A DNA stretch of 10,219 nucleotides from Thermaerobacter marianensis (GTDB taxonomy: Bacteria > Bacillota > Sulfobacillia > DYIH01 > DYIG01), in the NCBI GenBank assembly GCA_020723725.1, contig DYIG01000044.1, forward strand, positions 1-10,219, given 5' to 3'. The notes below the pieces were generated by a model. That model was not told the origin of the DNA. It searched no databases and worked only from the letters and a program-made list of their open reading frames with translations. The position numbers and the translations under genes were made by a program. This document shows, in pieces, positions 1-5,041 of the stretch. The stretch's first letter is position 1. Every line of letters begins with the position of its first letter.

Positions 1-656
1 TGGGCAGCGGCTTCGAAGTCGTATGAGACCTCGATGATCTGTGCAGTAACCCCTTGAGATATCAATTCCAGTAGGGCATAAGTAGCATTAGGGTTACCAT
101 GCTTTGGCTTGCCGCAACTTCCCGGGTTGACCAGGTGTTTACCGTTCAGCGTCTTTATAAACGGCTTATGTGTATGACCAAAGATCAGCACATCCGCCTG
201 GGTCTGTGCGAGATAATTCTGAAAAAGCTCGTCCGGGGTGTTTTCGAAGAGATATTCGTTGAGGTGTGCAGGGCTGCCATGTACCAGGACGACCTGATGA
301 CCCTCGAAATCCCGGTGCAACCGATGCGGGAGCTGGCGGAGGTAGGCCCGCTGCAGCTCCGTGGTATGTTCTTTTGTCCAGGCCAGTGAGCGCTGTCCCC
401 TTTCCATGGCCCCCTGGTCAGGGTAATGGCAGCCGCAAGCAATAAGGAGATAACCGGCCCCTTCATCATAGTTGCCCATAACGCACGGTATCCCTCGGCT
501 GAGAATCTCCTCTATTACGTTGCCCGGATCAGCACCATACCCAACGAGGTCGCCGCCACACCAGATAACATCAGCCCCACGTGCTTCAATATCCTTCAAT
601 ACCGCCTGGAGCCCTTGAATATTGCCATGGATGTCGGAAAATACGGCCAGTTTCAC
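1..656 (-). CDS. Calcineurin-like metallophosphoesterase (YfcE/Metallophos_2 type), C-terminus cut by window edge
   Basis: Predicted two-metal phosphoesterase of the small cytosolic YfcE/MJ0936-like family; the substrate cannot be told from sequence. The 218 codons seen carry the whole metal-binding set: FSDIHGN (D8, H10), GGDLVGYG (D36), GNYDE (N62, in place of the usual GNHD), LVHGSP (H126) and FGHTHKP (H161, H163), followed by LVNPGSCG, typical near the end of this fold. Family members are usually about 230-250 residues, so only a short tail is missing. The start is GTG at 656: AAGGAG at 664-669 lies 7 nt upstream, and the GTG overlaps the TGA of the arsR-like gene (GTGA), implying translational coupling. 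An ATG at 660 is out of frame and closes quickly. Pairing an ArsR repressor with a phosphoesterase and no visible arsenic transporter or reductase is unusual; the partner may lie left of the window. Confidence 0.9.
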   Translation of the reverse strand, partial: MKLAVFSDIHGNIQGLQAVLKDIEARGADVIWCGGDLVGYGADPGNVIEEILSRGIPCVMGNYDEGAGYLLIACGCHYPDQGAMERGQRSLAWTKEHTTELQRAYLRQLPHRLHRDFEGHQVVLVHGSPAHLNEYLFENTPDELFQNYLAQTQADVLIFGHTHKPFIKTLNGKHLVNPGSCGKPKHGNPNATYALLELISQGVTAQIIEVSYDFEAAA

Positions 657-1024
657 TCATTTACTCCTTCCTCATTATGGCATATTTTTATGCGGTCAAA
701 GGCCCTTTTGCGCGTTAACTCCTCCGACAACACAGGACTGGTACCAGGGTCAGCTTCGAGAAACTCCTTTAGGGCTAACAATGAGGAACCAACGCGTTGG
801 AGATCACCCCGATAATACGTCCACATACCTGCCCGCCTTTCCTGAACAAGCCCGGCGGATTTGAGTTTGGCAATGTGTTGGGAAACCGCTGGTTGGCTCA
901 CTTTAAGGATTTCCTGAAGCTCACAGACGCATAACTCGTCATGGAGTATCAATTTAAGGAGTTTAAGCCGTGTAGAATCTGCCAAAGACTTCAGTAGTAC
1001 AAGATGATCGTCCAAGGATTTCAC
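653..1024 (-). CDS. ArsR/SmtB-family metalloid-responsive repressor
   Basis: Winged-helix repressor of about 123 residues, a normal length for the family. The segment ELCVCELQ (residues 30-37) closely matches the ELCVCDL As(III)/Sb(III)-binding box of classical ArsR, with C32 and C34 as thiolate ligands at the start of the recognition unit. KVSQPAVSQHIAKLKSAGLV is the recognition helix region, and the wing is RRAGMWTYYRGD. A third cysteine, C115, sits in the C-terminal tail. Inference: it derepresses on binding a thiophilic metalloid or metal and autoregulates. A good -10/-35 pair lies directly upstream with a palindrome over the -10. The start is uncertain. GTG at 1024 has essentially no leader, whereas TTG at 1015 (codon 4) would follow GGGTGA with normal spacing. 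Both keep the whole DNA-binding domain. The stop overlaps the phosphoesterase start by 4 nt, so the two form an operon. Confidence 0.92.
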   Translation of the reverse strand: MKSLDDHLVLLKSLADSTRLKLLKLILHDELCVCELQEILKVSQPAVSQHIAKLKSAGLVQERRAGMWTYYRGDLQRVGSSLLALKEFLEADPGTSPVLSEELTRKRAFDRIKICHNEEGVNE

Positions 1025-1031
1025 CCTTTAT

Positions 1032-1051
1032 AAGTATATGATTATTTACTT
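1032..1051. promoter_or_regulatory. Probable ArsR operator (imperfect palindrome over the -10)
   Basis: AAGTATATGATTATTTACTT is a near-palindrome: 16 of its 20 positions are symmetric about the centre at 1041.5, with outer arms AAGTA/TACTT. It covers the -10 and part of the spacer of the arsR promoter. AT-rich imperfect palindromes at or near the core promoter are the usual ArsR/SmtB sites. The assignment to this repressor is inference. Confidence 0.5.
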
Positions 1052-1061
1052 TTGAGATCAA
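1033..1061 (-). promoter_or_regulatory. Sigma-A-like promoter of the arsR-phosphoesterase pair
   Basis: On the minus strand TTGATC (1056-1061) and TATACT (1033-1038) are separated by exactly 17 bp. The -10 matches 5 of 6 consensus bases and the -35 matches 4 of 6. A purine start near 1027-1028 would place transcription only a few bases before the GTG at 1024, giving an almost leaderless message. Confidence 0.65.
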
Positions 1062-1156
1062 GTATAGACAAAAACCTTCTTTTTTCTTAGTTTTTCGACA
1101 TTGCTTTCAGGTATTTCTCCGATTTATTTATTTTACTTATCTCAACTTAAAACTTT

Positions 1157-1170
1157 CCAGAATAGTGGAA
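1157..1170. promoter_or_regulatory. Palindromic site upstream of the XRE regulator gene
   Basis: CCAGAATAGTGGAA sits within a TTCCA-6 nt-TGGAA inverted repeat, 66 bp before the XRE start codon. It matches the perfect palindrome at 2382-2395 at 12 of 14 positions, the two differences being compensatory around the centre. It may be an operator for the XRE protein (autoregulation). The surrounding region 1062-1236 is AT-rich and otherwise holds no gene I can support. It also contains TTCGACA at 1094-1100, which matches the core of a Spo0A box on the opposite strand. Confidence 0.4.
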
Positions 1171-1236
1171 GGCCTTTTTATTAAAATTTGTTCTCGAAGA
1201 AGAGTCTATCTCAGGGGTACCAAAAGGGGTGCCAAT

Positions 1237-1470
1237 ATGAAAATTGTCATCCATATACGGCGGTACCGAGAACTCCGCGGGATGACCTTACAGGAATTGG
1301 CCAGAAAGACAGGCATATCTAAATCGGCAATAGCAGCAATAGAAACGGGTGTCCACTCCCCTTCAATATTAACGCTATGTAAGCTTGCTCGTGGTCTTGG
1401 TGTTAGTCCGAAGGAACTATTCAGCTATGAAGATAAAGTTACGAGGGAATCGATGGAGGACACCCTGTGA
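1237..1470 (+). CDS. Small XRE-family (Cro/C1-type) helix-turn-helix regulator
   Basis: A 77-residue protein that is almost entirely one HTH_3 domain (residues about 4-63). It carries the family pattern LRGMTLQELARKTGISKSAI, then AIETGVHSPSILTLCKLARGLGV and SPKELF. The recognition helix is SKSAIAAIETG. There is no ligand or peptidase domain, so it is a minimal DNA-binding protein, probably dimeric. The start is ATG at 1237, with AAAGGGGTG ending 5 nt before it. An in-frame GTG at 1165 has no ribosome site and would lie inside the upstream palindrome, so it is not used here. The gene is divergent from arsR and convergent with the EAL gene. Its own operator could be the palindrome at 1157-1170 (inference). 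The acidic tail after residue 63 has no recognisable motif. Confidence 0.85.
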   Translation: MKIVIHIRRYRELRGMTLQELARKTGISKSAIAAIETGVHSPSILTLCKLARGLGVSPKELFSYEDKVTRESMEDTL

Positions 1471-1517
1471 CCGAAAAAGCACCATCTGCCGCGTTACCAT
1501 CGTCCCTCTTCCCTGCA

Positions 1518-1535
1518 GCGTACTCAAAAGTACGC
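1518..1535. repeat. Hairpin between the convergent XRE and EAL genes
   Basis: GCGTACT-CAAA-AGTACGC is a perfect 7-bp stem with a 4-nt loop, in the 66-bp gap between the two convergent stop codons. Neither side has a T-run, so a terminator role for either gene is possible but weak. Confidence 0.4.
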
Positions 1536-1536
1536 C

Positions 1537-2295
1537 TCACTCAACCGGATCTCGGGAGGGAATACCTATAAGATAACCCTGCCCATAACTAATCCCCATT
1601 CCCTCTAACACCTCGACTTTTTTCCAATCATCCACCCCTTCAGCAATTGTCTTTATACCAACTTCACTGAAGTGTTTGACCCAATTGGAAACCTTCTCCC
1701 TAAACTCCCTATTGGACATGATCCTATTGACACAAAACATATCCAACTTCACGTAATCGGGACGGTTTGTTAGGGCGATGGCCATATCCATAGCAGTTGC
1801 AAGGTCATCCATTGCCACTCTGTACCCATAACGCTGCAAAGACCTTACTATTTTTGGTATTAACATTGTCAACCCCGACGTATTCCCCCATAACCTTTCA
1901 GTTATCTCAAAGACCACCTCAGACCTGTCGATGCCATACTCCTCAACATGTCTGTGCAGCACTGCATCCATATCATCCAAAGGCACATGATCAAGGTTAA
2001 TAAAGACCTTGATCCCCCGTGGTAATTTTGCTGCCTTTGTCTTCATGGAAAGACGAACAACCTCCTCACAAAACTCTTTTTCACACCCTGCTCGTTCAAC
2101 TGCCCAAGTCAGGACGGATGCTTCGTACACTGAGCCATCCTTTGGCCCTCTGGCCAAGGCTTCATAACCCAAAACCTCACCATTTTGCAAATTTACGATC
2201 GGCTGCAGTAAAAGAGTAAGAACCCCTCCTCTAATAGCCTCTCTGGCCTGCTCCATAATTTCATTTATCCGTTCCGTTATTATATATCCGCCCAT
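1537..2295 (-). CDS. Stand-alone EAL-domain protein (cyclic di-GMP phosphodiesterase or receptor)
   Basis: A 252-residue soluble protein that is a single EAL domain with a short N-terminal helix and no GGDEF, PAS or membrane segment. The residues that bind substrate and metals in EAL enzymes can be placed: E45 in YEALARG, N100 in FINLD, E133 in FEITE, D163-D164 in MDDLA, K183 in VKLD, E219 in IAEG, and Q239 in GQGYLIGIP exactly 20 residues after E219. Loop 6, normally DDFGTGYSS, reads DDLATAMDM and the stretch to the lysine is one residue short. Loop 6 holds the dimer and catalysis contacts, so activity may be altered. The start is ATG at 2295, with AAGGTG about 6 nt upstream. The protein probably hydrolyses c-di-GMP to pGpG, or senses it. 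It is convergent with the XRE gene; the palindrome at 2382-2395 lies 86 bp upstream of its start. Confidence 0.93.
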   Translation of the reverse strand: MGGYIITERINEIMEQAREAIRGGVLTLLLQPIVNLQNGEVLGYEALARGPKDGSVYEASVLTWAVERAGCEKEFCEEVVRLSMKTKAAKLPRGIKVFINLDHVPLDDMDAVLHRHVEEYGIDRSEVVFEITERLWGNTSGLTMLIPKIVRSLQRYGYRVAMDDLATAMDMAIALTNRPDYVKLDMFCVNRIMSNREFREKVSNWVKHFSEVGIKTIAEGVDDWKKVEVLEGMGISYGQGYLIGIPSRDPVE

Positions 2296-2377
2296 CTAGT
2301 ACACCTTCTCCAAGATTTTTGGGAGCCAATACTACAACCTAACTCAGTAAGAACAAAGCTCGTTAGCTTAGCCAAGA

Positions 2378-2626
2378 TTGTCCAGTATACTGGAAACCTA
2401 TTTTTTCTATCGCCTCATAGTCTGGGAATATTTAGAGAGAGAGGACAATGATTTTTCGACAAATTCCGACATTGCAGCCCATAAAAGGTTTAAGGAATTT
2501 CTTAATAAGCTTTCAGAATCATTTAAGTTTCGACTTGTATATTTGCTTTGGGCACCTCCTCTGGTTCATAGCAGGAAACCAGGGGAGTTTTATTTATTAG
2601 TGGCAACCGAAATATTGAAGCGTTAA
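2378..2626 (+). CDS. Doubtful small open frame, unknown (82 codons)
   Basis: An AT-rich open frame begins at TTG 2378 just after an in-frame TAG at 2369 and ends at 2626, overlapping the 3' end of the lipoprotein gene by 30 bp. The translation has plausible amphipathic segments (VWEYLERED, HKRFKEFLNKLSESF), and 82 codons without a stop is long for such AT-rich DNA. Against it: there is no ATG anywhere in the frame, no ribosome site before the TTG, a palindrome lies over the first codons, and a good terminator (2556-2598) ends before the stop codon. It may be a decayed gene, or simply an open stretch within an untranslated RNA. No family is recognised. Confidence 0.2.
   Translation: MSSILETYFFYRLIVWEYLEREDNDFSTNSDIAAHKRFKEFLNKLSESFKFRLVYLLWAPPLVHSRKPGEFYLLVATEILKR
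2382..2395. promoter_or_regulatory. Palindromic operator-like site upstream of the EAL gene
   Basis: CCAGTATACTGGAA contains most of the perfect 14-bp palindrome TCCAGTATACTGGA (2381-2394). It resembles the site before the XRE gene (CCAGAATAGTGGAA). The centre TATACT reads as a -10 hexamer on both strands, but I found no convincing -35 on either. It may be an operator for the EAL gene to the left or for the plus-strand transcript ending at 2598. Confidence 0.45.
2556..2598 (+). terminator. Rho-independent terminator reading on the plus strand
   Basis: CTCCTCTGGTT (2556-2566) pairs with AACCAGGGGAG (2577-2587) over 11 bp with one G-U pair and a 10-nt loop. The T-rich tail TTTTATTTATT follows at 2588-2598. 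On the minus strand there is no tail and the wobble becomes a mismatch, so it faces right. There is no well-supported plus-strand gene before it, which points to an RNA or a decayed gene starting near 2390-2440. Confidence 0.6.
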
Positions 2627-4105
2627 GACATCCGGGACCCGCTCCACGGGCGACCCCAGACGTGCGCCGACACAAGCGCGCACATCGGGGTCATGACGAA
2701 GTCCCTCTATAAGTTCAATATCCGCGGGAACCCATTCATTAGGATCAAAAGACTCCATATAAAACCGGGGTTCATAAGTATGCGACCCTGCCACCGATGT
2801 GTCAAGGAAGACGGAGTTTGCGGATAGACAATCGACCGGGTCGGGCTCCTCATCGTGCTGCCAGTCCCAATGTCGCCCGCATAACAGGGATGACGTAAGT
2901 CTATCCACCAAGAGGGATGACTCCATCCCCGCCTCGACATCCAGGCGCAGCTTGAGGGTGCCCTCTCTGAAGGGGTCGATAATTGGGCCATCATAATCAG
3001 GCAGGGATCTAATACCGTCCACCACCCAACGTTCACCTGTCCTGACCAGATGGACCTTCCATTTTGGTTTTCCTTCATAGGAATTCCCAAAGACCAGGAA
3101 GCTGTCCCAGGAGAGTTGGCGGGCTGCAAATCCGTCCCTGGGTGGTGGCACTAACCCTACCATCTGGGCCTGGTTAATTACGGCAGGCGATATCGCCCAC
3201 TGCCGTGCATCACCTTGCGTTGCCAAGGCGTACACGAAATGTACGAGTGTGCTGTAAGCGTCATACACCTCCGTTTCAGAAACTACCCAGTACCGGCTAC
3301 CCGACAATACCCACTCCTGGGTGAAATAACGATGCAGCCCAGCGTTGCTCTCGGCGAACAGGGAATTTATCCCGTCCTCGCGCCACCAGGACGAGGAGAA
3401 AACCTGCAATCGGCTAATTCCATCCCCCGGCCAGCCGACCTCTGTATGGCTGTAGGGCCAGGTTCCAGGGTAGGGGACCCAGACAACGACCCACTTTCCC
3501 CCTGTACGACGCAGGAGATGCACCTCCTCGGTGCGAGCGGTTCCAGTCTGCGTCAGGTTTACCACCACGGCGAGTAACGGCCCTCCCTGGCGGAGGGACG
3601 AAAAACCGCTGCCACAGCCCCCTCCACATGGCTGGCCCGGGCGGGGATAAACTTGGCCGCCGATCTTCAAAACCCCCCCGGGATCAGGGTAAGGTTGGGC
3701 ATGCCACTCCTCATCTTCATACCAAAACAGCCCGTGCCCTGTAATCACATTGAAGCCGGGGCCCCATTGGCAGGCCAGAACAGGCACCTCACCTTCCCCA
3801 GTCGGACCGGCACTCAGACAGGTAAAGGCCAAGTTAGAGTGGCGCCCCCACAGGTCATCGGAAAACCTCTGGAGGCCCTGTTCAGTGACGACTTCCTCCG
3901 GGGAATGACGCTGTAGTAACGAGAGAACGAACGAATAAGGCCACGTGTCGTGTACTTCGGCAGAACGGGGCTTAACTGCAGTCTTTGTTTGTTTTTCTAC
4001 CGGTCCCCCATTAGTCTGGCCTTTAGAGTCCCTTTTTGCCATGCAGCCCGAAATAGTCATCATAATTAATAGCAATGCCACTACAAAAACCCTTGCCGTA
4101 GACAA
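2597..4105 (-). CDS. Predicted lipoprotein of unknown function
   Basis: A 502-residue protein exported and lipid-anchored on the outer face of the membrane. Residues 1-20 form a short basic tip (R5), a hydrophobic core (VFVVALLLIMM) and the lipobox ISGC, with C21 as the lipidated residue. A polar, flexible stretch (residues 22-52) links it to the folded part. I recognise no named domain. Features include a glycine-cysteine knot, CGGGCGSGF (about residues 160-170), alternating strand-like stretches rich in Trp/Val/Gly, and a helix-like segment YSTLVHFVYALATQGDARQW that recalls NTF2-like folds, though this is only an impression. The start is TTG at 4105, the only candidate: a stop lies in frame 27 bp upstream, and the methionines at the lipobox come too late. 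The ribosome site is weak (GGGGAT). It is divergent from the LysM gene, and its stop region overlaps the doubtful plus-strand frame. Confidence 0.85.
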   Translation of the reverse strand: MSTARVFVVALLLIMMTISGCMAKRDSKGQTNGGPVEKQTKTAVKPRSAEVHDTWPYSFVLSLLQRHSPEEVVTEQGLQRFSDDLWGRHSNLAFTCLSAGPTGEGEVPVLACQWGPGFNVITGHGLFWYEDEEWHAQPYPDPGGVLKIGGQVYPRPGQPCGGGCGSGFSSLRQGGPLLAVVVNLTQTGTARTEEVHLLRRTGGKWVVVWVPYPGTWPYSHTEVGWPGDGISRLQVFSSSWWREDGINSLFAESNAGLHRYFTQEWVLSGSRYWVVSETEVYDAYSTLVHFVYALATQGDARQWAISPAVINQAQMVGLVPPPRDGFAARQLSWDSFLVFGNSYEGKPKWKVHLVRTGERWVVDGIRSLPDYDGPIIDPFREGTLKLRLDVEAGMESSLLVDRLTSSLLCGRHWDWQHDEEPDPVDCLSANSVFLDTSVAGSHTYEPRFYMESFDPNEWVPADIELIEGLRHDPDVRACVGARLGSPVERVPDVLTLQYFGCH

Positions 4106-4270
4106 CTTATCCCCATCCCCTGATAAAACCTATAACGCAACCCAAATGATTACAAGGGTAGACGGACTAATTACATGCAGTCTGACGATAGGAAAATCCA
4201 GGTTGTTATATAGGGGCTTTCTTCAGCAGAGCGAGGGTTCTACATTATAGACTGTGCGATGACAAACCCT

Positions 4271-4299
4271 CACACCCTTAGTACCCGGCGCATATAATT
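4271..4299 (+). promoter_or_regulatory. Candidate promoter of the LysM gene, possibly sporulation-sigma type
   Basis: GCATATAAT (4290-4298) contains a perfect TATAAT, but no sigma-A -35 lies 16-18 bp upstream. The same bases fit the CATA-N3-T form of -10 used by mother-cell sigma-E and sigma-K, and CACA at 4271-4274 sits 16 bp before CATA, in line with the sigma-K mACm element. That would suit a coat protein, but these consensus elements are short. The rest of 4106-4270 shows nothing firm apart from a weak GAGGGTT/AACCCTC inverted repeat (4233-4271). Confidence 0.4.
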
Positions 4300-4314
4300 C
4301 ACTGTTGTTCCTTA

Positions 4315-4330
4315 CCCAAAGAGCTTTGGG
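4315..4330 (+). promoter_or_regulatory. Palindrome just before the LysM ribosome-binding site
   Basis: CCCAAAG-AG-CTTTGGG is a 7-2-7 palindrome abutting the ribosome site AAAGGGGTG (4331-4339) of the LysM gene. As RNA it gives a 6-bp stem with a GAGC loop near the 5' end of the message. It could stabilise the message, limit ribosome access or act as a DNA operator. Confidence 0.4.
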
Positions 4331-4344
4331 AAAGGGGTGAAATC

Positions 4345-4920
4345 ATGGATGAGTTTAGTATCAACCAGGCTCTGCCGCCCCCTCCGTCCTGCCCCAACGG
4401 TTTTATCCACGTAGTGCAGCCGGGTGAGACCCTGTTCTCCATCGCCCAGCGGTTCGGGGCGTCGTTGAACGCGGTCATAGCGGCTAACCCGCAACTCACC
4501 AACCCAAACGCTATCTTCCCGGGCCAGCAGATCTGCGTGCCTACGGCGCCGGTTCCTCCGCCTCCACCACCTCCGGCATGCCCTGGGTTCTTCCATGTCG
4601 TCCAAAGCGGAGAAACCTTGTTCGGCATCGCCCAGCGGTTCGGCACCACGGTTAACGCCATTCTGGCCGTAAACCCGTCAATCACCAACCCGAACCTGAT
4701 CTTCCCGGGTCAACGGATCTGTATTCCAACGGGGCCGGTTCCACCACCTCCACCACCATCTCCAGCGTGCCCTGGCTTCTTCCATGTCGTCCAGGGCGGT
4801 GAAACCCTGTTCGGCATCGCTCAGCGGTTCGGGACCACGGTCAACGCTATTCTAGCCGTTAACCCGTCGATCACCAACCCCAACCTCATCTTCCCGGGTC
4901 AACGGATCTGCATCCCGTAA
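4345..4920 (+). CDS. Triple-LysM, proline-linked protein, probably spore-coat or envelope associated
   Basis: A 191-residue protein made of three LysM domains (about residues 20-66, 83-128 and 146-191) joined by polyproline linkers (for example PVPPPPPPPACP). Each has the signature HVVQxGETLFxIAQRFG followed by NPxITNPNxIFPGQ-ICIP. LysM domains bind N-acetylglucosamine polymers such as peptidoglycan or cortex. There is no signal peptide or membrane segment, as is common for coat proteins made in the mother cell and placed on the spore surface (known for SafA-type proteins; applied here by inference). Every domain is flanked by two cysteines (C16/C64, C79/C126, C142/C189) at a constant 47-48 spacing, suggesting one disulfide clamp per domain. 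ATG 4345 follows AAAGGGGTG with good spacing. Domains 2 and 3 differ by one residue. A strong terminator follows. Confidence 0.92.
   Translation: MDEFSINQALPPPPSCPNGFIHVVQPGETLFSIAQRFGASLNAVIAANPQLTNPNAIFPGQQICVPTAPVPPPPPPPACPGFFHVVQSGETLFGIAQRFGTTVNAILAVNPSITNPNLIFPGQRICIPTGPVPPPPPPSPACPGFFHVVQGGETLFGIAQRFGTTVNAILAVNPSITNPNLIFPGQRICIP
4579..4917 (+). repeat. Two 150-bp direct repeats encoding LysM domains 2 and 3
   Basis: The segments 4579-4728 and 4768-4917 align without gaps over 150 bp. By hand count they differ at about 17 bases, yet only one amino acid changes (S88 versus G). They are separated by a 39-bp proline-coding linker. The first LysM unit is clearly more diverged, so the duplication of units 2 and 3 is the younger event. 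Confidence 0.85.
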
Positions 4921-4956
4921 ACCGCTCCAGCAACGGCTTCATAGGTGGGGTTGCCC

Positions 4957-4999
4957 GGCAGCGAACCGTAATTCAGAAGGTTCGCTGCCCTTATTCTAT
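4957..4999 (+). terminator. Intrinsic terminator of the LysM gene
   Basis: GGCAGCGAACC (4957-4967) and GGTTCGCTGCC (4979-4989) form a perfect 11-bp stem with an 11-nt loop, 37 bp after the LysM stop. A T-rich but broken tail (CTTATTCTATT) follows. Confidence 0.7.
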
Positions 5000-5008
5000 T
5001 GGTATAAT
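5000..5008 (+). promoter_or_regulatory. Extended -10 promoter of the Uma2 gene
   Basis: TGGTATAAT is a perfect sigma-A -10 (5003-5008) with the TG extension one base before it. No convincing -35 is present; the -35 region falls inside the right arm of the preceding terminator. A start near 5015 would leave a leader of about 27 nt. Confidence 0.55.
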
Positions 5009-5041
5009 ATAGCAAGGAATACGAAGGGAAGCGAAGCCGCC

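Noticed and set aside
1165..1236. 24-residue N-terminal extension of the XRE protein from GTG 1165
   Set aside because: No ribosome site, it lies in a palindrome, and the HTH domain begins after ATG 1237.
2448..2600. 50-codon ORF (ATG 2448) after an AGAGAGG stretch
   Set aside because: Spacing to the ATG is only 3 nt, the translation is not protein-like, and the last codons are the terminator's T-run.
4244..4249. Minus-strand TATAAT as the lipoprotein promoter
   Set aside because: No acceptable -35 at 16-18 bp; left unassigned.
4299..4688. Minus-strand ORFs opposite the LysM gene
   Set aside because: They are antisense to a repeat-rich real gene and glycine-rich because they oppose proline codons.
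4579..4917. CRISPR-like or tandem-repeat array
   Set aside because: The repeats are 150 bp, in frame and encode LysM domains.
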